Notes: generated by a model from the sequence alone, not told the origin. Counted from the first letter of the stretch, positions 46,374 to 55,924 are shown. The stretch: 64,000 nucleotides of DNA from Pleurocapsa sp. FMAR1 (GCF_963665995.1 NZ_OY762512.1:3968001-4032000); one strand, 5' to 3'. A program made the numbers and translations.

Positions 46374-47243
46374 TTATGACTCTTTAGTTACTAGCAAAAC
46401 AGATTTAATCGGTCTTTGAATCCTATTCCCTTCTTTGTCTACTCTGCCATAGACAGCTTGACCATCGTAATACAGAGAAGCGGAACTTCCTCCATCCAGA
46501 TTCATTGCTTTGACTGCGCCGAGACTAGACAAGAAATTGGCAAATTCTGGTAAAGATATGCCTGAATCAAGAGGTTGTGGCTGCTGCGCCACCATAGCTA
46601 GAATTACGTCGCCACTGTCCGTAATCCCGACTGCGCTTCTGGCATTTAAACTATCACTACCGATCGCATCACGGATTTTTTCGCCATCTTGATAAGCAGT
46701 AAATCCCTCGGCGACAGAAGTATCTTTGGGTAATAAACCAGGGCCAGCTGCTAAAGACGCTTTTAATGTACAATTAGAAAGTATGGGTGCGAAGTGTGGC
46801 TGAATATCGTATTGTGTCTGTTTTCCACAACTATAACGACGAAACTCAGCACGATTAAATATTTTCCCCAAATACGGTTTTAAATCAGGATTGTCTACCA
46901 GCCTTTCATTGAAACGCGGATCGGCGACAATCTTTGATTCTTGAGTAATAAAGGAAGTAGTCTTTTGATTTACAGGATCGAAGTAACCGCCATTGATAGC
47001 TGCAACAACGTTATCTTTTTCTTCTACAAACTCTTGGATAGATTTGAGTTCGCCTGAAATTTTAGGAGCAACAAGATAATTACTGTTGTGAGGAATAGTA
47101 ATAGTATGGATCGTATGTTGCGATCGCTTTATTACATCGTAACTAATTTGATTATCTTTAGCTAGAGATAAATTATTGACGCTAAAAGACAAAATCAAGC
47201 CCAGAACACTCAATCCTAAAAATATCCATCCCGTTCTTTTCAT
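46374..47243 (-). CDS. phosphodiester glycosidase family (NAGPA/DUF2233) protein
   Basis: 289 residues with an N-terminal membrane or signal segment (about 7-28). VVAAINGGYFDP and the C-terminal AMNLDGGSSASLYYDGQ are the conserved active-site motifs of the NAGPA fold, shared with the enzyme that uncovers mannose-6-phosphate in animals and with bacterial exopolysaccharide proteins. Probably acts on a phosphodiester-linked sugar in the periplasm. Confidence 0.88.
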   Translation of the reverse strand: MKRTGWIFLGLSVLGLILSFSVNNLSLAKDNQISYDVIKRSQHTIHTITIPHNSNYLVAPKISGELKSIQEFVEEKDNVVAAINGGYFDPVNQKTTSFITQESKIVADPRFNERLVDNPDLKPYLGKIFNRAEFRRYSCGKQTQYDIQPHFAPILSNCTLKASLAAGPGLLPKDTSVAEGFTAYQDGEKIRDAIGSDSLNARSAVGITDSGDVILAMVAQQPQPLDSGISLPEFANFLSSLGAVKAMNLDGGSSASLYYDGQAVYGRVDKEGNRIQRPIKSVLLVTKES

Positions 47244-47283
47244 TACTTGTTACTCATTACTTATTATTCAACTAGGGTAACTA

Positions 47284-47514
47284 CTAAAATTTCGGATAGT
47301 AAATCAACCCCACACCCACTTTATTCTTACGGATAAAAATAGCTTCAGAAGAAATCAAGTCTTTGAGACAAACTTGAATCATAGAAACAGGACGATTAAC
47401 AATTTTGCTAATTTCTTTAATAGTTATACCAGTGTTTCTCGCCTGAATTATCTGTAAAATTTGTGCATGAGTGCTAATGCCAGGAGTTGAACTGATAATA
47501 TTAATTTCTATCAC
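47284..47514 (-). CDS. small winged helix-turn-helix protein
   Basis: 76 residues from a GTG at 47514, preceded by AAGGAG. Two helices with ITIKEISKIVNRPVSMIQVCLKDLISSEAIFIRK form a MarR/ArsR-like winged helix, and the hydrophilic end VGVGLIYYPKF would be the wing. No effector domain. It is 40 bp upstream of the glycosidase gene on the same strand. Confidence 0.6.
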   Translation of the reverse strand: MIEINIISSTPGISTHAQILQIIQARNTGITIKEISKIVNRPVSMIQVCLKDLISSEAIFIRKNKVGVGLIYYPKF

Positions 47515-47745
47515 TGACTAATAGCTCCTTGGTCATTAATTAAGTTGATTGCCAGAAACTTAATTAATTAAAAAAAAATAATGGACATAACCTATAGTTA
47601 TCCCCGCAGTTATATCCGCTATTTTTATTAACGACTACAGTAAATTTACGTAGAATAAAAAAATTAAAATTTTGCAAAAATCACGAAAGTATGACCAAAT
47701 TGCGATCGCAATTTGGTCATCAAGCAAGTGCTAGTCTTAATAACT

Positions 47746-48858
47746 ATGAAAGATGAACAAAAAATATCTGCTTTTGATGCTGAAATGATGCAGAGATGTA
47801 TACAGTTGGCACAGCGCGCAGCAGGAAAAACGACACCCAACCCTTTAGTAGGTTCAGTTATAGTTAAAGATGGCAAGATTCTTGGCGAAGGCTTTCATCC
47901 AGGTGTAGGACAACCCCACGCCGAAGTATTTGCTTTACAAGCTGCGGGAGAAGAAGCCAAAGGCGCAACAGTATATGTAAATCTTGAACCCTGCAATCAC
48001 TACGGCAGAACACCACCTTGTTCAGAAGCCTTGATTAAGGCAGAGATAGCCAAGGTAGTTACGGGAATGGTAGATCCCGATCCTCGCGTGGCTGGAGGCG
48101 GAATCAAAAAGCTAGAAGATGCGGGAATAGAAGTCATAGTCGGGGTAGAAGAAACTGCCTGTCGTCAGCTAAATGAAGCCTTTATTCACCGTATTAATTA
48201 TCAACAGCCTTTTGGCATACTTAAATATGCCATGACCTTAGATGGCAAAATCGCAGCCACCACAGGACATAGTGCTTGGGTAACAGGAAAAGCATCCCGT
48301 CATCTAGTACATCAGGTAAGAAGCACCTGCGATGCGGTAATTATCGGCGGCAATACGGTACGTAAAGATAACCCGAACTTAACTACTCATGGTGTAACAA
48401 AACATAATCCCCTGCGAGTCGTCATGAGTCGTAGCCTAGATTTACCTACTGAATGCAACCTTTGGCAGACCGATATTGCTCCAACTCTAATCTTTACGCA
48501 AATAAATAGTAACCCCGTGCTTCAGAAAAAACTAACCAACAAGGGAGTAGAAATTATCGAGGTTACTCAACTCACCCCCAAAATAGCCATGGAACATCTA
48601 TACCAAAAAGAACTATCTAAAATATTATGGGAATGTGGTGGGACATTAGCAGCTAGTGCGATCGCCGATGGTACAATTCAAAAAGTAATGGCATTTATCG
48701 CCCCTAAAATCATCGGTGGAACATCTGCACCATCCCCCGTCGGTGATTTAGGCTTTAGCAAAATGACAGAAGCACTGCAATTAAAACAAATAACTACTCA
48801 GGTTATTAATTCAGATATTTTAATTGAAGGATATTTATCAATAAACAATCAATCGTGA
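47746..48858 (+). CDS. ribD: riboflavin biosynthesis bifunctional deaminase/reductase RibD
   Basis: 370 residues from the ATG at 47746 (MKDEQKISAFDAEMMQRCI); an in-frame start at 47713 adds unrelated residues. The N-terminal zinc deaminase has HAEVFALQ and PCNHYGRTPPC; the C-terminal reductase domain has KYAMTLDGKIA, TRSTCDAVIIGGNTV and IWECGGTLAASAI. It performs two consecutive steps of riboflavin synthesis. Its last ten bases overlap the convergent 57-codon ORF on the other strand. Confidence 0.95.
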   Translation: MKDEQKISAFDAEMMQRCIQLAQRAAGKTTPNPLVGSVIVKDGKILGEGFHPGVGQPHAEVFALQAAGEEAKGATVYVNLEPCNHYGRTPPCSEALIKAEIAKVVTGMVDPDPRVAGGGIKKLEDAGIEVIVGVEETACRQLNEAFIHRINYQQPFGILKYAMTLDGKIAATTGHSAWVTGKASRHLVHQVRSTCDAVIIGGNTVRKDNPNLTTHGVTKHNPLRVVMSRSLDLPTECNLWQTDIAPTLIFTQINSNPVLQKKLTNKGVEIIEVTQLTPKIAMEHLYQKELSKILWECGGTLAASAIADGTIQKVMAFIAPKIIGGTSAPSPVGDLGFSKMTEALQLKQITTQVINSDILIEGYLSINNQS

Positions 48859-49022
48859 CAAGTTAAGAGACTACGCTGTTTGTCAACGCGCTGCATCGCA
48901 TTTTTCAAATAGGCTTCAGCAACTCGAACATCTTGCCGATTTGTATTTAATTCTGCTACTAAATCTAAGATGCTGTTGACGTTATGGGCTAGTTCAGAAC
49001 ATTGAGGAGTCAGAAAACTCAT
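48849..49022 (-). CDS. 57-codon ORF made from a duplicated dynamin 5' end
   Basis: Minus-strand ATG at 49022. The first 29 residues (MSFLTPQCSELAHNVNSILD, then LVAELNTNR) match the start of the dynamin-like GTPase at 4948 almost perfectly, with one added codon, and similarity continues to about residue 43. After that the sequence differs and ends in a TGA at 48849-48851. The GTPase P-loop is not reached, so no GTPase activity is possible. It is either a truncated duplicate or a small protein able to bind the dynamin N-terminal partner. Overlaps the ribD 3' end by 10 bp. Confidence 0.6.
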   Translation of the reverse strand: MSFLTPQCSELAHNVNSILDLVAELNTNRQDVRVAEAYLKNAMQRVDKQRSLLTCHD

Positions 49023-49146
49023 AAGACCAAATAGGTTGTACTACTTAATCTAGAGTTCCCGCACATCAATGATAAATATCTATTTGATTATGATTTTGTT
49101 GAATAGCGCGATCGCGTTTTGTAGGCAAAATTTTTTGATTAATACA
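48895..49146 (-). repeat. second copy of the dynamin promoter/5' segment
   Basis: The reverse complement of this block matches 4824-5072 with few substitutions over the whole length, including 124 bp upstream of the start codon. The duplicated upstream region suggests that this copy is still transcribed. Confidence 0.9.
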
Positions 49147-49218
49147 TTTGTATCGTATTGATTTTGCAACACTGACAGATTTATTATATAAACATTTGAA
49201 GTAGTTTAGAAATACATA

Positions 49219-49737
49219 ATGCTAGGAAAAAACCATTGTTTTGATAGGGGAGAAATATATTTTCATGATCCTAATGAGTTAGCAATACTTACTTGGCAAA
49301 CTAAAGATTATGTGATTGTTCGCAATAGCAAAATCATCAGGTTTTCAGTGTATCCTCACTCTATTTCCAATAAAAAAGTTATTGAATGGCTCAGAGGCTT
49401 AATTAGTTACAAAGATAAAATAGTTACACCTGGTGGTAGAACGCTATCTTCAGATGGAAAAACTATCAGAAATAATACTGAATTTATCTACTTTATTTTT
49501 AATGCTGATAGCAATGCCATCAAAATTGGCAAAGCAAAAGATGTTTATAAAAGAATGAAGTCTCTACAAACTGGCACACCTGTTTATCTAAAGCTACTCA
49601 AAATCATAGATAAAAAAGCTGGCAAAGAGGCAAGAGATACAGAACAATCATTGCACAGACAATTCAAACATCTAAAATTGTTAGGTGAGTGGTTCAAATT
49701 TAATGATGAATTACAAGAATTTATCAGACAACTTTAA
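49219..49737 (+). CDS. GIY-YIG-type (T5orf172/MUG113-like) protein, copy 1
   Basis: 172 residues. The N-terminal half is a new beta-rich domain (RGEIYFHDP, TKDYVIVRNSKIIRFSVYP, SNKKVIEWL). The C-terminal half has the GIY-YIG-like pattern IYFIFNADSNAIKIGKAKDVYKRMKSLQTG, followed by EQSLHRQFKHLKLLGEWFKF, the signature of the T5orf172/MUG113 branch. The enzyme may cut DNA. The next gene is a paralogue 12 bp downstream. Confidence 0.75.
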   Translation: MLGKNHCFDRGEIYFHDPNELAILTWQTKDYVIVRNSKIIRFSVYPHSISNKKVIEWLRGLISYKDKIVTPGGRTLSSDGKTIRNNTEFIYFIFNADSNAIKIGKAKDVYKRMKSLQTGTPVYLKLLKIIDKKAGKEARDTEQSLHRQFKHLKLLGEWFKFNDELQEFIRQL

Positions 49738-49749
49738 AGACAGATTAAT

Positions 49750-50337
49750 ATGAAAACGATAGGAATTTCATATGCAAGAGCCTGGAAATATAGTAAGCCT
49801 AGTTTAATGAATAAAATTGAGCTTGGAAAGATATATTTTTTCATTGGCGGAAGCGCATATTTTCATAATCCTCAAATACCAGTTAGATTGAGCTACAAAC
49901 ATAAAGAGTTCTTCTTGATTAGAAAAAATATCAAAATTAAAATTTCTATTTATCCTCGTTCACTTTCTAATCAGAAAATTATCGAATGGTTCAAAACTTG
50001 GATTAGCCGAGAAAATATTTTAATTACTCCAGGTGGCGTAAAAATATTATTAAACGAAAAGGCTATATTAAATACACAAGAATATATTTATTTCATATTA
50101 AATATTGATAGTAACGCAGTCAAGATTGGCAGAGCAAAAGACGTTTTAAAGAGGCAAAGATCGCTTCAAGTTGCAAATCCTATTGAATTAATTCTGTTAA
50201 AGACTGTTCAAGTCAATTCTAATAACGAGGCAAAAGAAAAAGAAAAAGCATTTCACGATCAGTTTTATGATCTAAGGTTAATAGGTGAATGGTTTAAGTA
50301 TGATGAGAAATTACGTGAATTTATTGAGACTGTTTAA
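49750..50337 (+). CDS. GIY-YIG-type (T5orf172/MUG113-like) protein, copy 2
   Basis: 195 residues. It matches copy 1 in both halves: KIYFFIGGSAYFHNP and KIKISIYPRSLSNQKIIEWF in the N-terminal domain, and YIYFILNIDSNAVKIGRAKDVLKRQRSLQVANP then FHDQFYDLRLIGEWFKYDEKLREFI in the nuclease-like domain. Start could also be the ATG at about residue 20. The two genes arose by tandem duplication and then diverged. Operon with copy 1. Confidence 0.75.
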   Translation: MKTIGISYARAWKYSKPSLMNKIELGKIYFFIGGSAYFHNPQIPVRLSYKHKEFFLIRKNIKIKISIYPRSLSNQKIIEWFKTWISRENILITPGGVKILLNEKAILNTQEYIYFILNIDSNAVKIGRAKDVLKRQRSLQVANPIELILLKTVQVNSNNEAKEKEKAFHDQFYDLRLIGEWFKYDEKLREFIETV

Positions 50338-50676
50338 AGCTTATTAGTATGTATAGTATTACGTGTAAACGTGTTTTACATTTTGTAAATTACTACTCTC
50401 TACTTATTACTTCCTAATTCTTACTAAAGATTTCAACTCAATGTATATTTTGAGAAGCTACGAGTAGTAGTCAAAAAGTTTCCTCAGTGTTGAGTCATAG
50501 ATTACTCCGCCCGTTGGTCATAATGGTTTTTTCAGATAAATCTCAAATAGAATCGATAGAATAAACCTTTTTAATCTACATCAGACGTATGATATATTTG
50601 CGAATTGATATCCATGCTGAATCAAAACCAGGAAATTGTCACTTATACTAACTGATAAAGATTAATACATAAATAT
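50338..50676. other. gene-free stretch with a GC-rich repeat remnant
   Basis: About 340 bp. At 50499-50520 it carries AGATTACTCCGCCCGTTGGTC, which inverted joins the two outer parts of the mini-insertion at 21676-21774 (TGACCAACG and GGCGGAGTAATCT), as if the inside had been lost. The sequence ATCAGACGTATGAT near 50580 recurs near 60025. No gene seen. Confidence 0.6.
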
Positions 50677-51654
50677 ATGACTGTTCAAGCCTTTTGGAAA
50701 GCCACTAAAGTCGAAAATGCTCAACCACCATACGATACAATACAACTCAAAGTATTTTATCCAGCATCAGCTCCAGATACTCAGCAAACGTTCTCTTCTT
50801 ATCCTGCCGATCAAGCTAAAGCTCCTTTTCCAGTAGTAATTTTATTCAGTGGTGTCAACTGTAATTTAGCAATGTACGAATGGTTGGCTTTAAAGTTAAC
50901 CGCTCGCGGATTAGTAGTAATTTTATTCAACTGGCTGGCAGAAAATATTCCAGGTAACATTTCACTTACTCCTGGTGTCGATCTCGCTGCGCTCTCACCT
51001 GATGTCTACGGTACTGTACCTACTGCTTCGGCTTTACCTTCACTTTTAGCTGAATTAGAGCAATTAAACACATTCGGTATATTAGCAGGTCTATTAGATC
51101 TTCAAAAGATTATTTTAGGCGGGCATTCTGGTGGTGGAAGGGTAGCTTTAGAAAGCGCTAACACTAAGTTTTTTAGCCAAGTAGCTGCTGCGTTTAGTTA
51201 CGGAGCGCACACTGCTGCTCCAATACAAATAGGATACGAGTCTAGTACTATTTTATCTTTGCCAAATTCTGTACCAATGTTGCTAATTGGAGGTACTCAT
51301 GATGGAGTAATTGCTAGGAACAGCAGTATCTATGGTATTGATGAATGGGCAACCGCAGCAACTCCAGTTGTACGTACATTCAGAGAAGCTATTTCTAGAG
51401 AACAAGGTGATTCTTATTTAGTCGTAATAGAAGGAGCAAATCACTTTTCTATTGTCGATCGCCTTGATTCTACTTTGCCAGCTGCTGCTTTAGATTTTCC
51501 TTCTTCTCAACCACAAACTCAAATTCGCTCAATCATAGCGGAGACAGTTGGTTTGTTTATCGATCTTCATGTCCGCCAACAATTAAAAGCATCTGAACAA
51601 CTTGAACTATTACTGGAAGATAATTCTCTAATTGCATCTTTTGAATGCAAGTAA
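50677..51654 (+). CDS. alpha/beta hydrolase (chlorophyllase/dienelactone hydrolase-like)
   Basis: 325 residues, no signal peptide. The nucleophile elbow is ILGGHSGGGR (serine in GHSGG) and the later acid and base are in IGGTHDGVIA and EGANHFSIVD, giving a full catalytic triad. FPVVILFSGVNCNLAMYEWLALKLTARGLVV is the typical oxyanion-side strand and helix. The layout resembles the chlorophyllase and platelet-activating-factor-acetylhydrolase-like group. Substrate unknown. It stands alone. Confidence 0.85.
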   Translation: MTVQAFWKATKVENAQPPYDTIQLKVFYPASAPDTQQTFSSYPADQAKAPFPVVILFSGVNCNLAMYEWLALKLTARGLVVILFNWLAENIPGNISLTPGVDLAALSPDVYGTVPTASALPSLLAELEQLNTFGILAGLLDLQKIILGGHSGGGRVALESANTKFFSQVAAAFSYGAHTAAPIQIGYESSTILSLPNSVPMLLIGGTHDGVIARNSSIYGIDEWATAATPVVRTFREAISREQGDSYLVVIEGANHFSIVDRLDSTLPAAALDFPSSQPQTQIRSIIAETVGLFIDLHVRQQLKASEQLELLLEDNSLIASFECK

Positions 51655-51804
51655 ATTATCAATTGATCTAGGGTTTTATATTTAGAACTATAGAGTCGAA
51701 TTCGCTTTATCTGTACATTTGACTCGATCCTAATCTGTACAGTTAAACCGCAGGCTTAAAGCTGTCTTAGCCGTTTGATTGTTGTAACTCCAACTGATGT
51801 TAAA

Positions 51805-52926
51805 TTACTGAACATCATTGATAACTAAATTATTACGATGCACCACCGTATCTGCACCGTCATAACCTAAAATTTCAGCAATTTCAGTAGAATGATGTCC
51901 TTTTATTTGTTGAATCTCGTTACTGCTGTAGTTAACTAAGCCTCTGCCTAATTCCATACCTTCGTTGTTGCATAGCTGTACTGCATCAGCAGCAAAAAAA
52001 TCTCCTTCAAGGGCGATAATACCCGCAGGCAATAGAGATGTTTTTTTGTTGGTAACTGCCTTGACTGCACCAGTATCTAAATATAGTTTGCCCATAGGAA
52101 TTAAACCATAGGTGATCCAGCGTTTGCGGGCATTGTCTGTCTGAGGCTGTGGTTCAAACTGCGTTCCTAAATCTTCTCCCTGTAATATTTTGAGGATATT
52201 TTGCGGTTGCTTTCCTTGAGTAATCACGGTTCTAACCCCCGTACTGGTAGCAATTCTGGCTGCGGACAGTTTGGTTGCCATTCCTCCTGTTCCCCACTGA
52301 GAACTACTAGAACCTGCATTTACCTGTAGCTGATGAAACTCGTTGCTGCTGACTAACTTAATAGGTTGAGCATCGGGGACGGTTTTGGGATCGGCAGAAT
52401 ACATTCTATCTACGTCAGTCAAGAGAAACAACCAATCTGCTTTAACTAAGCTAGCAACTAAGGCAGATAAAGTATCATTGTCGCCAAATTTTAATTCATC
52501 AACGGCAATAGTATCATTTTCATTGACTATAGGAATTACTCCTAAACCCAATAATTCTCTAAAAGTATTAGAAGCATTAACATAAGTATTACGTTCCATT
52601 AATTCACGGCGAGTTAAAAGAACTTGAGCGATCGCCTGCTGTAAAGTACTAAATAAATCATCATAAATCCGCATTAGTCTTCCCTGTCCTACCGCAGCCA
52701 CAGCCTGCTTTAACGCCATCTTGCGCGGTCTTTCGGCTAAATTGAGTCTGGCACAGCCTACCCCCACCGCACCAGAAGAAACTAAGACAATATGATGTCC
52801 CTGAGAACGTAAGTAGCTTAAAGTCTCAACTAAAGAAGCAATAGTGGCGATCGCAATTTCTCCTGTAGGCTGAGTCAAGCTAGAAGTACCTATTTTGATT
52901 ACTATTGTCTGAGGCTTACTGCTCAT
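51805..52926 (-). CDS. proB: glutamate 5-kinase
   Basis: 373 residues. [52 protein letters not shown] and [20 protein letters not shown] are the amino-acid-kinase motifs; a PUA domain occupies about residues 280-365 ([13 protein letters not shown] and LPAGI). It makes glutamyl-5-phosphate in proline synthesis, with feedback inhibition by proline acting on the kinase domain. Monocistronic in this window. Confidence 0.95.
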   Translation of the reverse strand: MSSKPQTIVIKIGTSSLTQPTGEIAIATIASLVETLSYLRSQGHHIVLVSSGAVGVGCARLNLAERPRKMALKQAVAAVGQGRLMRIYDDLFSTLQQAIAQVLLTRRELMERNTYVNASNTFRELLGLGVIPIVNENDTIAVDELKFGDNDTLSALVASLVKADWLFLLTDVDRMYSADPKTVPDAQPIKLVSSNEFHQLQVNAGSSSSQWGTGGMATKLSAARIATSTGVRTVITQGKQPQNILKILQGEDLGTQFEPQPQTDNARKRWITYGLIPMGKLYLDTGAVKAVTNKKTSLLPAGIIALEGDFFAADAVQLCNNEGMELGRGLVNYSSNEIQQIKGHHSTEIAEILGYDGADTVVHRNNLVINDVQ

Positions 52927-53114
52927 TAATTTGAGTGACTAGTTGCGGACAAAATGATCTAAACGCATTGATTTGATTCTTTAAATACATGAACAACTAA
53001 TTGTTAGTGGTCTATGCTACTAAATAACGATTAGAAATAACATAACAATAAAAGTAAGGTTCAATTTTTACGTTTAATTGTCCCCAAAATAATTATAAGT
53101 GTGATGGCGATCGC

Positions 53115-54380
53115 GTGACCTATTTTAAATCAGAAGCAGTCAATAAATCAAAATCTCAATCACTGTCGGCGATCGGAAAAATTCTCGACTCAGCCCAAAA
53201 AGCAGCACAAAAACAAGATTGGCTAGAAGTTAGCAACTGTCTAAAAGAATTACCTCAAAGCGAAGCTAAACTGCTGCTTTTAGAGTCGGCACAATGGCAA
53301 ACAGCATTTGATTTGGCATTAGAAATGTTGCTCAAAGCCGATTTTCAACATAAGTGGGAGATCACCAAGCTATTACCCAGTTTTGGAGAAGATTTAATTC
53401 CTCCCCTAGCTTCTTTGGTGCAAGATGAAACTACAGAAGCCGAGGTACGCTGGTTTATTTGCCAGATTTTAGGCAATTTCCCCAATCAAAAAGTAGTCTT
53501 GACTTTAGTAGAACTACTCCAGCAAACCACCGATGAAGAGTTAATCGCGATCGCTGGGAAAACTTTAACTAAAATTGGTAATAATGCCATTGATGCTTTA
53601 GTAGAGCTTTACGCCCAACCTGAATATCGTCGGTTGGCAGTGCAGTCTTTATATTACATCCGCACTGCCGAAACCATTGAACCTTTACTTAAAATTATTC
53701 AAGATACCCAGCCAGAATTACGCACCATCGCCATTAAAGCCTTAAGTAGCTTCCACGATCCCCGTATTCCTGCCGTTTTGATTACGGCGTTAGAGGATAG
53801 TGCCAGTAGCGTTAGAAAAGAAGCAGCGATCGCTTTAGGGTTTCGCTCAGATCTCTGTCAAGAATTTGGCTTAATAAATCATTTACGACCTCTTCTATTT
53901 GATTTAAATTTGGAGGTATGCCGTCAAGCAGCAGTATCCTTGGGCAGAATGAAGACTAAAGAGGCAAATGCTGTCTTATTCTCAGTCTTGCAAGCAGAAA
54001 CTACCCCAGTTAGTTTAAAGCTAGACTTAATTAAAGCCTTGGGCTGGAGTGAAATAAGCTCGGCAATAGATTATCTAAACCAGGCATTGACTAATAAGAG
54101 TGAATTAGTTCGACAAGAAATTATAATTACTCTGGGTAGAATCACTGCTCAACAATTGCAGCAACAAGCTGCTCAAGTATTAGTAAACTTTTGGCAAGAT
54201 AATCAAGCATTTTGTGACTCCCAGATTAAACAGGCTTTAGCTACATCTTTAGGAGAATTACGCTGTAGTTGCGCTCAAATAACTTTAGAACAGCTTGCCA
54301 CAGATAGCGATCGCAAAGTTAAGCTGCACGCACTTTCTGCTTTGAAAAAGCTCTCTTTAACAATGAACAATGAACAATGA
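53115..54380 (+). CDS. HEAT-repeat protein (phycobilin lyase-like PBS_HEAT type)
   Basis: 421 residues, started at a GTG. After a coiled helical N-terminus (about 1-90) come at least seven HEAT/PBS-lyase-like repeats (for example RWFICQILGNFPNQKVVLTLVELL and RKEAAIALGFRS). Such proteins are scaffolds; in cyanobacteria many act in phycobilisome assembly or degradation, but no CpcE/F-type signature is evident. The last residues (TMNNEQ) and the stop are encoded by the heptamer repeat 54359-54400. Confidence 0.82.
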   Translation: MTYFKSEAVNKSKSQSLSAIGKILDSAQKAAQKQDWLEVSNCLKELPQSEAKLLLLESAQWQTAFDLALEMLLKADFQHKWEITKLLPSFGEDLIPPLASLVQDETTEAEVRWFICQILGNFPNQKVVLTLVELLQQTTDEELIAIAGKTLTKIGNNAIDALVELYAQPEYRRLAVQSLYYIRTAETIEPLLKIIQDTQPELRTIAIKALSSFHDPRIPAVLITALEDSASSVRKEAAIALGFRSDLCQEFGLINHLRPLLFDLNLEVCRQAAVSLGRMKTKEANAVLFSVLQAETTPVSLKLDLIKALGWSEISSAIDYLNQALTNKSELVRQEIIITLGRITAQQLQQQAAQVLVNFWQDNQAFCDSQIKQALATSLGELRCSCAQITLEQLATDSDRKVKLHALSALKKLSLTMNNEQ

Positions 54381-54400
54381 ACAATAAACAATGAACAATA
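54359..54400. repeat. heptamer tandem repeat (STRR), unit AACAATG
   Basis: Six head-to-tail 7-bp units, two with an A instead of the final G. The repeat overlaps the stop codon of the HEAT-repeat gene and fixes its C-terminal residues. Confidence 0.9.
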
Positions 54401-54429
54401 TTTATACTTAACAACCTTAATTATAAGAC

Positions 54430-55785
54430 TTATAAATCTACAGGAAAGGCATAGTAAGCAATTCCTTCAGATTGATAGTTAGGTAAGTTATCTTCGACAA
54501 AATCTTTTTCTGAAGCTGAAGGTGTGTAAAAATGCGATCCAGTTTCAGGAAGTGAAAAACGATAGATGGGAATTGTTCCTGGCTGTTGTGTAGTGTAGGC
54601 GAAAAAGGACTCACTTTCTAAACTAAAGTTGTCTAAATTATTAGCAATAAAATCTTTTTCCGTTGCCGAAATAGTATACAACTGTGTGCCTGTATTCTGA
54701 TTCAAAAAACGATAAACTTGTTGTGGTTCAGGGCTACCCGTCAAAGAATCGACGCTGACATAGGAAGCACCTTCAGAAACGTAGTTCGGCAAGTTTTTGA
54801 TAATAAAGTCCCGTTCATTTTCAGACGTGGTATACAAATGTGTTGATGTATTTTGATTTAAAAAGCGATATACGCTTGAACCTAGAACATCAGGATCGAA
54901 TTCTCGATCTGCTACTTTGACTGTAAAAGTGTCTTCCACCGAATCGCCAAGTAAGTCTGTAGCCTTGATGCTAATATCTGCTGTACCGCTTTGATTATCT
55001 GCATAATCAAGTGTCAGTTCGCCTTCGTTAATCGATACATTGACCAGATCAGGATTAGAATTACTCACAACTTCAAACTCAAGCTCATTCTGTTGAGATA
55101 TGGAGATATTGCTGTAACCGACTAAATTAGCATCACTCTCTACTACAGGATTATTAGGATCTTCAGCAATTACGGGTAAATCAGTAAAGGCAGGATTTGC
55201 CCCACTAGCATCAATGATTGGCAAAGCAGCGATCGCATCTACAGGTTCTAAATCAGCATTGGTAAGCACCTCGCCAAAAACAGTAAATCCGCCATTTTGG
55301 TTATCTAGATTAGCAGAATTATCAGCTAAATTGAAAAACCATTGATTAGTAGCACTGTTAGGATCGTCACCTAACTTTGCCATCGCCATCGTACCTCGAA
55401 GGTTAGATCTATCTGCACTAAATTCATTAACTACAGGCGGAGCGGCAGGAACTTGTTCTATCCCTAAGTCCTTGACTGTAAACCCTCCTCCTTGCACGAT
55501 AAAGTTTGGTACAGAACGATGGATAATCGAATTTACATAATCACCATTTTGCACATAGTTACTAAAGTTGTCTACAGTTTTTGGCGCGCCTGCCTCAGCC
55601 TGATCGAATAAGAGGACATTAGTTACCCCGCCTCCCAAAGAATTATCAGCTAGTTCAAAACTAGCTACCTCTCCAGTGGTAAAAGGATCGTCAAAGTGTT
55701 GTGATAAATTGACGTTAGTATCTGTTTCGTTTTTAAAAACGACCAGATCATAAAGGGGTTGAGTAACAATGGGATTAGTAGTCAT
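54430..55785 (-). CDS. cyclophilin-type peptidylprolyl isomerase with cadherin-like and DUF5648 repeats
   Basis: 451 residues, no signal peptide. Residues 35-205 are a cyclophilin domain (TVDNFSNYVQNGDYVNSIIHRSVPNFIVQGGGF, NQWFFNLADNSANLD, GGFTVFGEVL). Residues about 225-290 form a cadherin-like strand unit. Three repeats follow to the end, each starting with YRFLNQNTGTQLYT or similar and ending ASEKDF-NLPNY, the DUF5648 pattern found in secreted proteins. Export without a Sec signal, by a type I system, is plausible given the acidic repeats, but no such transporter is adjacent. Confidence 0.85.
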   Translation of the reverse strand: MTTNPIVTQPLYDLVVFKNETDTNVNLSQHFDDPFTTGEVASFELADNSLGGGVTNVLLFDQAEAGAPKTVDNFSNYVQNGDYVNSIIHRSVPNFIVQGGGFTVKDLGIEQVPAAPPVVNEFSADRSNLRGTMAMAKLGDDPNSATNQWFFNLADNSANLDNQNGGFTVFGEVLTNADLEPVDAIAALPIIDASGANPAFTDLPVIAEDPNNPVVESDANLVGYSNISISQQNELEFEVVSNSNPDLVNVSINEGELTLDYADNQSGTADISIKATDLLGDSVEDTFTVKVADREFDPDVLGSSVYRFLNQNTSTHLYTTSENERDFIIKNLPNYVSEGASYVSVDSLTGSPEPQQVYRFLNQNTGTQLYTISATEKDFIANNLDNFSLESESFFAYTTQQPGTIPIYRFSLPETGSHFYTPSASEKDFVEDNLPNYQSEGIAYYAFPVDL

Positions 55786-55924
55786 AAAGGATTTTCCTCA
55801 GCGAAAATAATCATTGTGCCGCTACTAATCTAGACGAGCAAAAAGATAAACGCTAGACTATTTGTACAAAAGTGATTTCAATTTTATATATCTCTTAGAT
55901 ACTGGATAGAGGAGCAAAATAATT

